Assembly (NCBI RefSeq): GCF_009720835.1
Contig: NZ_WNKZ01000074.1
Coordinates: 1-32,102 of the forward strand
Source: Pseudoduganella buxea
Lineage (GTDB): Bacteria > Pseudomonadota > Gammaproteobacteria > Burkholderiales > Burkholderiaceae_D
Length of the DNA: 32,102 nucleotides
Reading direction: 5' to 3'
Shown here: piece after piece, positions 7,201-15,240 of the stretch
Layout: every line of letters starts with the position of its first letter
How positions within the stretch are numbered: position 1 is the stretch's first letter
Notes under the pieces: model-generated
Told to the model about the DNA's origin: nothing
Databases searched by the model: none
The model's input: only the letters and a program-made list of their open reading frames with translations
Position numbers and translations under genes: made by a program

Positions 7201-7228
7201 ACTGTACTCCAGCGGCTTGACATTGCAA
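7201..7228 (-). promoter_or_regulatory. Candidate promoter of the PEP-CTERM gene
   Basis: On the minus strand, TTGCAA (-35, 7223-7228) and TACAGT (-10, 7201-7206) are 16 bp apart, giving a leader of about 50 nt before the GTG start. Confidence 0.45.
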
Positions 7229-7230
7229 CA

Positions 7231-7253
7231 ATTACTTAGGCATTACTTAATGC
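7231..7253. promoter_or_regulatory. Direct repeat and palindrome upstream of the PEP-CTERM promoter
   Basis: ATTACTTA occurs twice, at 7231-7238 and 7242-7249 (11-bp period), overlapping the palindrome GCATTA-CT-TAATGC (7240-7253). The block sits immediately upstream of the candidate -35, where an activator would bind. The rest of the 285-bp gene-free stretch 7143-7427 is AT-rich, with no gene or further structure that I can support. Confidence 0.4.
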
Positions 7254-7427
7254 AATTTTTGCTGTCCTGTTTGTCATTTATTTGTCATTTTCTACAGTAG
7301 CGACGCGGCTTTCAGGCTCATCCATAAGTGACTTTTTATCCCGCAAAATCGTTGCCTAAAAGGCACAGTCTCCTAAGGCCAGTTGACAGACGGTTAAAAA
7401 TTTCGTTAATGAATACACCAGGGTTGT

Positions 7428-7895
7428 TTATTGCATTTCAATGATATCGAAGGGCGTGTCGGTGTTGCCGAGGAAGTCCAACACGGCATTGATGCGCTCG
7501 TTCGCGTCCAGGTGCGCCGTGCCGGCGATCGTTGCCTTCAAGCCCGGCATGGCTTCGACGATGTCCGTGCTGCGGTAGGCGCCGATCAACAGGGCCGCCA
7601 GCTGGGCCGCTTCACGACGATGGCCCAGGCGCAGGCGCTGCTCAAGCAGGCTGAACAGGGCGCGCTGCATGCGCGGCGTCGGATTGACGATGTGGGCGAA
7701 TACCAGCGGCGTGTTGGCGATGGCATCGCAGATGCGGCGCTCGATCTCGTCCGGCGGCACGTTCGACGCGATGTCGAAATAGGCCGGGCGCCAGCGCGTG
7801 CGCGCATACGCGTGGCCCGGTGGGAATGAGTCGGCCGTGTCGAGCCCGAGGGCCCGGCTCAACCGCTTCAGCAGGTGCAGGATGGGACTGGTCAT
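7428..7895 (-). CDS. Hypothetical protein, 155 aa
   Basis: Not recognised. It is a soluble, mostly alpha-helical protein without signal peptide or membrane segment. It starts MTSPILHLLKRLSRALGLD and has an Arg-rich centre (RMQRALFSLLEQRLRLGHRREAA) followed by AQLAALLIGAYRSTDIVEAMPGL, which could form helical hairpins. Coding potential is supported by third-position GC bias and a frame intact over its whole length. It follows the pirin gene by 35 nt on the same strand, so it may be the third gene of the azoreductase-pirin unit. No SD is visible; a 7-bp hairpin occupies the translation start instead. Confidence 0.7.
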   Translation of the reverse strand: MTSPILHLLKRLSRALGLDTADSFPPGHAYARTRWRPAYFDIASNVPPDEIERRICDAIANTPLVFAHIVNPTPRMQRALFSLLEQRLRLGHRREAAQLAALLIGAYRSTDIVEAMPGLKATIAGTAHLDANERINAVLDFLGNTDTPFDIIEMQ

Positions 7896-7918
7896 GCCGG
7901 CATTTTAACGTGCCGGCA
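7895..7918 (-). promoter_or_regulatory. Hairpin occluding the start of the 155-aa gene
   Basis: TGCCGGC (7895-7901) and GCCGGCA (7912-7918) form a perfect 7-bp stem with a 10-nt loop in the gap between the pirin stop and this gene. On the minus-strand RNA the 3' arm includes the A of the ATG, and no SD is seen. Confidence 0.45.
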
Positions 7919-7930
7919 CTGGTCGGTGCG

Positions 7931-8818
7931 TCAATGGGCGTGGGCTTCCTCGCCCAGCTGGCCTGCGCGGAAATCCTCCACCGCCTGGGCGATTTCCTGC
8001 TGCGTGTTCATCACGAACGGGCCGTACTGCGCGATTGGCTCGTTCAGGGGCCGCCCGGCGATCAGGATGAAGCGGCTCGCTTCCGTCGTTTCCACCATGA
8101 CGCCGTCGCTGGCGGCATCGTTGGCGAAGATCGCCATGCCGCGCGCCGCCACGGTGCGCCCGGCAACCGTCACGCTGCCCCGGTACGGATACAGGAAGGC
8201 ATTGTGTCCGGGCGGGATGCGCTGGCTGAACGTCGCGCCGGCCGGCACCGTCACGTCCAGGTACACAGGCTCGGTGTTGTCGCGCTGCACGGCGCCCGCC
8301 ACGCCATGGCTGGCCCCGGCAATGACTTTCACCATCGCGCCGGACGGCGTCGTAAAGGCAGGCACGTCGGCTGCCTTGAAATCGCGGTACCAGGGCGCAC
8401 GCAGCTTGTCCTTTGCGGGCAGGTTCAGCCACAGCTGGAAGCCTTCCATCCGGCCTTCCTGTTGCTCCGGCATTTCCGAGTGGATCACGCCACGCCCTGC
8501 CGTCATCCACTGCACGCCGCCATTTTCCAGCAGGCCTTCGTTGCCGGCGCTGTCGCGGTGGCGCATGCGCCCCTCGATCATGTACGTCACCGTCTCGAAA
8601 CCCCGGTGCGGGTGGCTGGGAAAGCCGGCGATATAGTCGTTCGCCTCATCCGAGCCGAAATTATCGAGCATCAGGAAGGGGTCGAGCCGGCGCTGCAGCG
8701 GCTGCGTCAGCACCCGGTTGATCTTCACGCCGGCCCCGTCCATGACGGCCTGGCCCTGGATGATGCGTTCCACCGCGCGGGGCGCCTTGACGTCGTCGTT
8801 CCGTTCGATTGCATTCAT
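7931..8818 (-). CDS. Pirin-family bicupin protein
   Basis: A 295-aa cytoplasmic protein of the pirin family (YhhW type). The N-terminal cupin carries the metal ligands H69, H71 (FPSHPHRGFETVTYMIEG), H113 and E115 (VIHSEMPEQ), matching the His-His-His-Glu set of human pirin and E. coli YhhW, which has quercetin 2,3-dioxygenase activity in vitro. The C-terminal cupin (VYLDVTVPAGATFSQRIPPGHNAFLYPYRGSV) lacks metal ligands, as usual. The ATG at 8818 has SD AAGGAG. It begins 22 nt after the azoreductase stop, so the two are probably co-transcribed; the pairing suggests handling of quinones, flavonoids or redox stress. Pirin proteins can also act as regulators. Confidence 0.92.
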   Translation of the reverse strand: MNAIERNDDVKAPRAVERIIQGQAVMDGAGVKINRVLTQPLQRRLDPFLMLDNFGSDEANDYIAGFPSHPHRGFETVTYMIEGRMRHRDSAGNEGLLENGGVQWMTAGRGVIHSEMPEQQEGRMEGFQLWLNLPAKDKLRAPWYRDFKAADVPAFTTPSGAMVKVIAGASHGVAGAVQRDNTEPVYLDVTVPAGATFSQRIPPGHNAFLYPYRGSVTVAGRTVAARGMAIFANDAASDGVMVETTEASRFILIAGRPLNEPIAQYGPFVMNTQQEIAQAVEDFRAGQLGEEAHAH

Positions 8819-8840
8819 GCTTTTCTCCTTGTCGCTTGTC

Positions 8841-9434
8841 TTATACCAGGGCCGCGATCTGTTCGTCGGCTTCGCTGCGGGCCCGCGCCACGGCGTCCGG
8901 ACCCATGCCGTGCCCTTCGGAGAACACGAACTGCACATCGTCCAGGCCGACGAAGGACAGGAAGGTGCGCAGGTGCGGCAACTGCGTGTCCGATGGGCCG
9001 CCCTTGTGCAGGCCGCCTCGGGTAACGGCGACGAAGACCTTCTTGCCCGTCAACAGGCCGACTGGGCCGGTGGGGCCGTACTTGAACGTCACGCCGGCGC
9101 GGGCAATGGCGTCGAACCAGCTTTTCAGTTGCACCGTGATGCCGAAGTTGTACATCGGCGCGCCGATGACGATGACGTCGGCGGCCTGGGCCTGGGCGAT
9201 CAGGGCGTCGTCCAGGGCCACGCGTTCTGCCTGCTGCGGCGTGCGCTGGTCGGCCGGCGTGAACAGGGCCTGCAATGCCGCTTCGTCCAGCACGGGGTGG
9301 GGCGCGGCAGCCAGGTCGCGGCGCACGACGGTCGCTTCGGTACCGGCCGCGAGGCGGGCGACAATCTGGTCTGCCAGGCGGGTGGATTCGGAACCACTGC
9401 TGCGGGCGCTGGAGTTGATCTGCAAGATGTTCAT
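8841..9434 (-). CDS. azoR: FMN-dependent NADH-azoreductase / quinone reductase
   Basis: A 197-aa flavodoxin-like reductase. Motifs are MNILQINSSARSSGSES (FMN phosphate loop), the family signature APMYNFGITVQLKSWFDAIARAGVTFKY (about residues 93-120), and VAVTRGG further on. Homologues reduce azo dyes and, more physiologically, quinones with two electrons from NAD(P)H, avoiding semiquinones. The start ATG at 9434 has AGGAG 7 nt upstream. It is the first gene of an azoR-pirin unit and is divergent from a LysR regulator with a 117-bp shared promoter region, the usual layout for LysR control of azoR by quinone-like compounds (inference). Confidence 0.93.
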   Translation of the reverse strand: MNILQINSSARSSGSESTRLADQIVARLAAGTEATVVRRDLAAAPHPVLDEAALQALFTPADQRTPQQAERVALDDALIAQAQAADVIVIGAPMYNFGITVQLKSWFDAIARAGVTFKYGPTGPVGLLTGKKVFVAVTRGGLHKGGPSDTQLPHLRTFLSFVGLDDVQFVFSEGHGMGPDAVARARSEADEQIAALV

Positions 9435-9523
9435 GGTGTGCTCCTGTCGGTTTTGTCGGTTGCAGCGTTCGCTGCGATGGACAAACTTTACCCGTTCCAA
9501 AAACGTTTAAAAAGACAGTAAAA

Positions 9524-9540
9524 TGGATAACATTAGTCCA
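9524..9540. promoter_or_regulatory. Candidate LysR binding site between azoR and its regulator
   Basis: TGGATAACATTAGTCCA has inverted arms TGGA and TCCA flanking an AT-rich centre. It lies 12 bp upstream of the LysR ATG and about 90 bp upstream of azoR. LysR sites are typically interrupted dyads of this size, but the match is loose. Confidence 0.4.
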
Positions 9541-9551
9541 CCTATGGAACA

Positions 9552-10484
9552 ATGATGGAAATCGATCCCGCCGACCTGCTGCTGTTCGCCCGCATCGTCG
9601 AGTGCGGCAGCTTCAGCGGCGCCGCCGAGCGCTTGCAGCTGCCCAAGTCCACCGTGTCGCGCCGGCTGTCCTTGCTGGAAGGGCTGTTGGGCGAGCGCCT
9701 GCTGCAACGCACGACGCGCCGCCTGGTGCTGACCGAATTCGGCACCAGCCTGCTGGAGCATGCCCGCAAGGTGTCGGAAGAAACGGCGGCGGCCGGCGCG
9801 CTGGCCCAGCACCGCCAGCAGGCACCGGCCGGGCTGTTGCGCGTGTCGATGCCGGCCGACTTCGCCCACGAGGCGATGACGGCCGTGCTGCCCGCCTTCA
9901 TGGAGCGCTATCCCGCCATTTCACTGCAGCTCGATCTGTCGCCGCGGCGGGTCGACCTGGTGGCCGAGGGTTTCGACCTGGCCGTGCGCATGGGTGCCTT
10001 GCCGGACGATGCCACCCTGGCCGCGCGCGCCGTCGTGCTCAGCACGTGGTCGCTGTATGCGGCGCCCGGCTACACGGCGCGGCGGGGCCTGCCCGAGCAT
10101 CCGGACGAACTGTTCCGCCACGACCTGCTGGGCCTGGGGCGCTCGCAGGCCGGCATGGCCCAGTGGACCCTGTTGCGGGGCAAGACAGTATGGGAGCGCG
10201 AGCTGCCGGTGCGCATGTCGGGTAATTCGCCGGAGCTGCTGGCGCGGCTGGCCGTCACGGGCATTGGCATCGCCAGTTGCACGGACCGCTTTGCCGCGCC
10301 GCTGCTGCGCACGGGCGCGCTGGTGAAGGTGCTGCCGGAGTGGGGCTTCCCGCCGGTGACGGGCTGGGCGGTATTTCCCGGGCGCCGGCTGATGCCGGCC
10401 AAGACCCGGGTGTTCCTGGATATGCTGGAGGGGTATTACGTATCGAGTACCAGCCCCGATGCAAAGGCCGGACCCGGACCCTGA
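9552..10484 (+). CDS. LysR-family transcriptional regulator
   Basis: A 310-aa LTTR with an N-terminal winged HTH (LLLFARIVECGSFSGAAERLQLPKSTVSRRLSLLEGLLGERLLQRTTR, residues 6-54), a linker helix, and a periplasmic-binding-protein-like effector domain from about residue 90 (GLLRVSMPADFAHEAM...). The SKSTVSRR-type recognition helix and the RRV-LV-EGFDLAVRMG segment place it in the large CrgA/DsdC-like LTTR group. ATG codons at 9552 and 9555 are both possible; neither has a strong SD. It is divergent from azoR and most likely controls azoR-pirin and itself. Confidence 0.92.
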   Translation: MMEIDPADLLLFARIVECGSFSGAAERLQLPKSTVSRRLSLLEGLLGERLLQRTTRRLVLTEFGTSLLEHARKVSEETAAAGALAQHRQQAPAGLLRVSMPADFAHEAMTAVLPAFMERYPAISLQLDLSPRRVDLVAEGFDLAVRMGALPDDATLAARAVVLSTWSLYAAPGYTARRGLPEHPDELFRHDLLGLGRSQAGMAQWTLLRGKTVWERELPVRMSGNSPELLARLAVTGIGIASCTDRFAAPLLRTGALVKVLPEWGFPPVTGWAVFPGRRLMPAKTRVFLDMLEGYYVSSTSPDAKAGPGP

Positions 10485-10509
10485 CGGGTCGGCCCCGGCA
10501 CCTGGGGGC

Positions 10510-11364
10510 TTAACGCAAATTGGCCATCATCTCGCCCAGGCGCACGGCGCCGGCCGGCTGCCACCCGGGGTTGAACTGCAGCGTGTCCTTGGGGAACAGC
10601 ATCACGACGGTCGAGCCCAGCAGGAAGCGGCCCAGTTCCTCGCCTTTTTTCAGCACGATGTCGCGGTCGGCGTACGTCCACTCGCACAAGGTCGGCTGGC
10701 GGGGAGGATTGACGACGCCGTGCCACACGGTTGCCATGCTGCCCACGATGGTGGCGCCCACCAGGGTCATGACGAAGGGGCCGCTGGCCGTGTCGAACAC
10801 GCACACGACCCGCTCGTTGCGGGCAAACAGGCCCGGCACGCCCCGCGCCGTCGTCGGATTGACGGAGAACAGCTCGCCCGGCACGTAGATCATCCGTGTC
10901 AGCTTGCCGTCGACGGGCATGTGGATGCGGTGGTAGTCGCGCGGCGACAGGTACAGGTTGGCAAAAGCGCCGTGGCGGAACTGGTCCGCCAGCGCGCGGT
11001 CGCCGCCCACCAGCGCCGTTGTCGAGAAGCGGTGGCCCTTGGCCTGGAAGATCTGGTCGTCCTCGATGGCGCCGAACTGGCTGATGCGTCCGTCGACGGG
11101 GCAGACGAAGTCGGCATCGGCCAGCGGCCGGGCGCCATCCTTCAGCGCGCGCGTGAAGAATTCGTTGAAGCTGTGGTAGCTGGCGATGTCGGCATTGGCC
11201 GCCTCGTCCATGTTGACGTCGTATTTGCCGACGAACCAGCGGATCAGCCGCGTCGTCATGGCGCCGCCTTTCGCACCCGCCACCCGGCCGGCGAAATTGG
11301 TCAGCGCACCTTTCGGCAACAGGTATTGGGGCAGTACGGCAAGACGGTCGGACACGATGGGCAT
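10510..11364 (-). CDS. psd: Phosphatidylserine decarboxylase proenzyme
   Basis: A 284-aa pyruvoyl-dependent inner-membrane enzyme making phosphatidylethanolamine from phosphatidylserine. Catalytic triad: D91 (CPVDGRIS), H148 (YHRIHMPVDG) and S251 in FLLGST, where self-cleavage creates the alpha subunit with its pyruvoyl group. The ORF begins at ATG 11364 with GAGGA touching the start codon. A GTG three codons later (11355) has better SD spacing and aligns exactly with the E. coli N-terminus (the LQYILPK segment), so the true start may be there. The downstream gap to the LysR gene is only 25 nt and convergent. It appears to be a single-gene unit here. Confidence 0.95.
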   Translation of the reverse strand: MPIVSDRLAVLPQYLLPKGALTNFAGRVAGAKGGAMTTRLIRWFVGKYDVNMDEAANADIASYHSFNEFFTRALKDGARPLADADFVCPVDGRISQFGAIEDDQIFQAKGHRFSTTALVGGDRALADQFRHGAFANLYLSPRDYHRIHMPVDGKLTRMIYVPGELFSVNPTTARGVPGLFARNERVVCVFDTASGPFVMTLVGATIVGSMATVWHGVVNPPRQPTLCEWTYADRDIVLKKGEELGRFLLGSTVVMLFPKDTLQFNPGWQPAGAVRLGEMMANLR

Positions 11365-11472
11365 TCCTCAATGATCAAGATCGCATTATAGCCGCGTGTG
11401 CAAGGGCCCTGGCGCATCCCCGAAACAGAAATATTTCCGCAAAACCAACATGTACGATGTAAAACGACTTAC

Positions 11473-11492
11473 AATTGATCATCTTGTCAATT
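11473..11492. promoter_or_regulatory. Inverted repeat upstream of the TonB-dependent receptor
   Basis: AATTGA-TCATCTTG-TCAATT (6-bp arms, 8-bp spacer) lies in an AT-rich stretch 20 bp before the proposed ATG and next to a TATAAG hexamer (11494-11499). It could be an operator such as a degenerate Fur box, but the match to the Fur consensus is poor. Confidence 0.35.
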
Positions 11493-11512
11493 TTATAAGC
11501 ACCAGATACCCC

Positions 11513-13762
11513 ATGTTCGATGCCCCGAAGCTGCGTGATGTCGCCGCGGCTGCAGCCTTTGTCGCCGCCACCAGTGCCTTCCACCCCAGCCATGCCCAGA
11601 GCGTCGATGCCGCGCCGGCCCCGCTGAAACCAGCCGCCGCTGCGGCGGCGGCCGACGGGGCCGATGCCAGGCCGGCCCCGGAACCGATCCAGCAAGTCGA
11701 GGTGAAGGGATCGAGCACGACCTACGATCCCCGCCGAGACGACACGGCCAGCAAGATCATCGTCACCAGCGAGGAAATCGTGCGCTTCGGCGACACCTCC
11801 GTCAACGATGTATTGAAGCGCCTGCCTGGCATCACGGTGGGCGGAGGCGGGCGGGGCGGGTCGGACATCCGCATGCGCGGCCTGGGCAGCGGGTACACGC
11901 AGGTGCTGCTGAACGGCGAGCGGGCGCCGGCCGGCTTCTCGATCGATACCTTGTCGCCCGAGCAGATCGAACGGATCGAAATCGTGCGGGCCGCCAGCGC
12001 GGAGTTTTCCACCCAGTCGATCGCCGGCACCATCAATATCGTGCTGAAAAAGAACGTCCGGACGGCCCAGCGCGTGTTCAAGCTGGGTGCCGGCAAGAGC
12101 GGCGACGCCAGCAACCCGTCGGCCAGCCTGCAGGTGTCGGACCGCATCGGCGCGACCAGCTATTCGCTGTCGGCCAATGCCTGGCGCTACCGCTACGAGC
12201 GCGAGACGCCCACGCGCGAGACGTGCACCGCGCCGGACGGCCGGCTGACCCTGTCGCGCCAGTCCACCCGGCACGACAGCGGCAGCCCGCAAGGCCTGGG
12301 CCTGGCGCCGCGCCTGAACTGGACCCTGGCGGGCGGCGACACCGTCACGTGGCAGAACTACCTGAACTTCCAGGACACCGAATACCGGGGCGAGGAGAGC
12401 ATCGCCACGGTGGTTGGCGAGCCGCCTCCCTACCAGTCCCGCTCGATGCGCCAGGACAACCGCACGGTTTTCGCCAAGAGCGACGTCAACTGGGTGCACA
12501 AGCTGGCCGGCGGCGGCAAGCTGGACGTGAAGCTGGGCGGCAGCGGCGTGCGCACGCGCGGCACGTGGAACGAGCTCGACTACCGCAGCGGCAGCGGCGC
12601 GCTGGGCCGCGATGCCACCATCGTTACCCGCAGCACGGACCGGGAGGCCAACACCCAGGGCAAGTATTCGACTCCGCTGTGGCCGGATCACGCGCTGTCG
12701 ATGGGCTGGGATGGCGGCCGCGCCAGGCGCGTCGACGCCCGCATCCAGCGCGAGCGCGACCTGCCCGGCGCCGTGCCGGAGAACACGGACGAAGGCTACC
12801 GCGCCACGGTCAGCCGGCTGGCCCTGTATGCCCAGGACGAGTGGAATGTGACGCCGCGCTGGTCGATGTACGTGGGCGTGCGCTGGGAAGGCATCGACAC
12901 CACCAGCGAAGGCGACGGCTTCGATGCCGTGCGCCAGAAGACGGCCGTGTGGAGCCCGCTGGCGCAAACCTTGTACAAGCTGCCGGACAGCCGCGACCAG
13001 GTGCGCCTCGCGTTGACGCGCACCTACAAGGCACCGCCCGTGGGCAACCTGATTCCACGCCGCTTCACGTCCACCAATAACAGCCAGACCGAACCGGACC
13101 GTCGCGGCAACCCCGACCTGCAGCCGGAACTGGCCAGCGGCGTCGACGCGTCATATGAACACTACTGGGCGGAAAACGCGCTGCTGAGCGCGGCCGTGTC
13201 GATGCGCCGCATCAGCGGCTATACGCGCCAGGGCCTGTTCCTCGACGGGGCCGGGCGCTGGGTGTCGTCGCCGATCAATGACGGCAGCGCCGTCACGCGC
13301 AGCGTCGAGCTGGAAGCGAAGTTTCCCCTGTCGGCCGTCATGAAGGACGCGCCCGGCGTCGACCTTCGTGCCAGCGTCAGCCGCAACTGGTCGCGGGTCG
13401 AGGCCGTGCCGGGGCCGGACAACCGGCTCGACCAGCAGGTGCCCCTGTCGGCCACATTGGGCGTCGACTACAAGAGCCGCGACGGCCGGCTCAGCACGGG
13501 CGGCAGCTTCGCCTTCAAGACGGGTGGCGACGTGCGCATCGACGTCAACCAGGCGGGCTACCAGCCGGTGCAGCGCGACCTGGAGCTGTACATGCTGTGG
13601 AAGTTCGATGCCCGGTACCAGCTGCGCGTGGCCGGCACCAACCTGCTGGGGCAGGATTACCGCTACAGCAATGCCTATACGGACGAGGAGGGCGTGCGCC
13701 GCCGCTCGGGAACCTTCCCGGTCTATCCGATGGCACGCGCCACCCTGGAAGTGCGCTTCTGA
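11513..13762 (+). CDS. TonB-dependent outer-membrane receptor
   Basis: About 749 aa from the ATG at 11513, which begins a signal-peptide-like region ending SHA-Q; no SD is visible and an in-frame ATG at 11450 is an alternative. A proline/alanine-rich linker (residues ~30-55) leads into a TonB-box-like segment (IQQVEVKG) and the plug domain (SEEIVRFGDTSVNDVLKRLPGITV, DIRMRGLGSGYTQVLLNGERA, IERIEIVRAASAEFS, AGTINIVLKK). The C-terminal half is a 22-strand-type barrel ending YPMARATLEVRF with the terminal Phe. The receptor imports a siderophore, cobalamin or carbohydrate using TonB-ExbBD energy; the ligand cannot be deduced. No signal-transduction domain or sigma/anti-sigma pair is adjacent. A LysR gene follows after 90 nt. 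Confidence 0.9.
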   Translation: MFDAPKLRDVAAAAAFVAATSAFHPSHAQSVDAAPAPLKPAAAAAAADGADARPAPEPIQQVEVKGSSTTYDPRRDDTASKIIVTSEEIVRFGDTSVNDVLKRLPGITVGGGGRGGSDIRMRGLGSGYTQVLLNGERAPAGFSIDTLSPEQIERIEIVRAASAEFSTQSIAGTINIVLKKNVRTAQRVFKLGAGKSGDASNPSASLQVSDRIGATSYSLSANAWRYRYERETPTRETCTAPDGRLTLSRQSTRHDSGSPQGLGLAPRLNWTLAGGDTVTWQNYLNFQDTEYRGEESIATVVGEPPPYQSRSMRQDNRTVFAKSDVNWVHKLAGGGKLDVKLGGSGVRTRGTWNELDYRSGSGALGRDATIVTRSTDREANTQGKYSTPLWPDHALSMGWDGGRARRVDARIQRERDLPGAVPENTDEGYRATVSRLALYAQDEWNVTPRWSMYVGVRWEGIDTTSEGDGFDAVRQKTAVWSPLAQTLYKLPDSRDQVRLALTRTYKAPPVGNLIPRRFTSTNNSQTEPDRRGNPDLQPELASGVDASYEHYWAENALLSAAVSMRRISGYTRQGLFLDGAGRWVSSPINDGSAVTRSVELEAKFPLSAVMKDAPGVDLRASVSRNWSRVEAVPGPDNRLDQQVPLSATLGVDYKSRDGRLSTGGSFAFKTGGDVRIDVNQAGYQPVQRDLELYMLWKFDARYQLRVAGTNLLGQDYRYSNAYTDEEGVRRRSGTFPVYPMARATLEVRF

Positions 13763-13852
13763 TCGTCGGGCGCTGACCGGACCCTTCGGTTTCCGACTGT
13801 GTATGATCTCGGCATCAGTCCGCCATCGCCTCGAACTCGCACCGGAGCCCCC

Positions 13853-14776
13853 ATGAAAATCCCCCGCGGCACGCTGGAACAGTGGCAGGTCCTGCAGGCC
13901 ATCGTCGAATGCGGCGGCTACGCCCAGGCCGCCGAGGCGCTGCACCGCAGCCAGTCCTCGGTCAGCTATATGGTGGCCAAGCTGCAGGAGCAGCTGGGGG
14001 TGGAGCTGCTGCAGATGGATGGGCGCCGCGCCCGGTTGACGTCGCAGGGCGAGCTGCTGCTGCGCCGCGCGCGCGAGCTGCTCGACCATGCGTTCGCACT
14101 GGAAGAGCTGGCGCTCAGCATGAATACGGGCTGGGAGGCCGAGCTGCGCTTCGCCGTCGACAGCCTGTTCCCCAGCGCGCTGCTGGTGGAAATCCTGCGC
14201 GAGTTCGAGCCGCTGGCCCGCCATACCCGGCTGCACCTGGAAGAAGTGATCCTGTCCGGCGCCGAGGACGTGCTGCTGGAAAAACGTGCCGACATCGTCA
14301 TCGCCAACGGGGTACCGGCCGGCTTCCTGTCCGATCCCCTGATGGATATCGAATTCATCGCCGTGGCCCATCCGGCCCACCCGCTGCACGCGCTCGAACG
14401 CAGCCTGGGCGAGGACGACCTGACCCGCCACCTGCATATCGTCGTGCGCGATTCGGGCCACCTGAATCCGCGCGACGCGGGCTGGCTGGGCAGTACGCAG
14501 CGGTGGACCGTCACCAACCCCGTGACGCGGATGGAAATGATCTGCGGCGGCCTGGGCTTCGGCTGGCTGGCCCGCCACAAGATCGCCGACCAGCTCGAAA
14601 CAGGCTCGCTGAAGGCACTGCCCCTGCGTTCGGGCCAGAAGCGGCGCATCTCGCTGGCGCTGGTGGTGGCCAATGCCGAGCGGCCCGGCCCCGCCGCCTG
14701 CCAGCTGGTATCGATCATCCGGTCCACCGTGGCCCGGCATGCGCGCAGTACGGCGGTCGGCTGCCCGGAGTTGTAG
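13853..14776 (+). CDS. LysR-family transcriptional regulator
   Basis: A 307-aa LTTR with HTH at residues 5-55 (LEQWQVLQAIVECGGYAQAAEALHRSQSSVSYMVAKLQEQLGVELLQ) and an effector domain from about residue 90. The start ATG at 13853 has SD CGGAG; a longer frame upstream is not needed. It lies 90 nt after, and on the same strand as, the TonB-dependent receptor, so it might be read through from it or regulate it, but LTTR targets are usually divergent and no divergent gene is present. Effector identity unknown. Confidence 0.9.
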   Translation: MKIPRGTLEQWQVLQAIVECGGYAQAAEALHRSQSSVSYMVAKLQEQLGVELLQMDGRRARLTSQGELLLRRARELLDHAFALEELALSMNTGWEAELRFAVDSLFPSALLVEILREFEPLARHTRLHLEEVILSGAEDVLLEKRADIVIANGVPAGFLSDPLMDIEFIAVAHPAHPLHALERSLGEDDLTRHLHIVVRDSGHLNPRDAGWLGSTQRWTVTNPVTRMEMICGGLGFGWLARHKIADQLETGSLKALPLRSGQKRRISLALVVANAERPGPAACQLVSIIRSTVARHARSTAVGCPEL

Positions 14777-14800
14777 CCGGAACGGCTGGCGGCAATGCCG

Positions 14801-14824
14801 CCGGCCGCCGATCAAATCGGCCGG
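14801..14824 (+). terminator. GC-rich hairpin after the LysR gene
   Basis: CCGGCCG (14801-14807) and CGGCCGG (14818-14824) pair around a 10-nt loop, 25 nt after the stop. Only a short mixed T-containing tract follows, so it is a plausible but weak terminator. The gene-free stretch from here to 15240 (about 415 bp) holds no convincing gene, only frame-incoherent short ORFs, and turns AT-rich from about 15110 as the H-NS promoter region. Confidence 0.4.
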
Positions 14825-15240
14825 ACATTATCCTGCCCCTTATTGCGCCGGTGCCGCCATGCCGCGCGCGCCATTCCCGCGCCATGTCCGCGTCATTCAT
14901 CCGCACCGCTGCGCGCCCCCGTTCCCCATGTCGGATTACCGGCAGGCTAATTGCCGCGCCTGCGTTGGGGCAATACGAAAAGGGCCAGCTTACAAGCGGC
15001 TTGCGAGCGGCCGGCACGGCCAATCGGGTCTCGCCGCGGGGCCGCGTGACTTCCATCCGGAACGTCATCGGGGGGCGGGTCCGGCATAATCGGGAGTTGG
15101 ATTTTATTCTCATCGAAAGGTTCCCCCGGATTCATTGCGAATAAATGTGGAATATCCGGTCGGTCTTATGGTAAATTGGCGGTACATTCAATTCTCACAG
15201 ATTGTCACACCCCGGTTTTTCACGTTCAAAGGATATAGAG

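Noticed and set aside
7383..7411. TTGACA-N17-TTAATG, promoter-like on the plus strand
   Set aside because: The -35 is perfect but it points into the antisense of the 155-aa gene with no plus-strand gene for 2 kb; the AT-rich context makes a chance match likely.
10465..10509. Terminator between the LysR gene and psd (GGACCC/GGGTC dyads)
   Set aside because: Several short alternative GC stems with bulges and no T-run; cannot be separated from chance in this composition.
11375..12967. Minus-strand frame of 530 codons opposite the TonB-dependent receptor
   Set aside because: Antisense shadow; the plus strand shows plug and barrel motifs in the expected order.
14715..15113. Possible 132-aa minus-strand gene in the gap before the H-NS gene
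   Set aside because: No SD, Arg/Pro-rich without structure, overlaps the LysR 3' end, and codon positions show no coherent bias.
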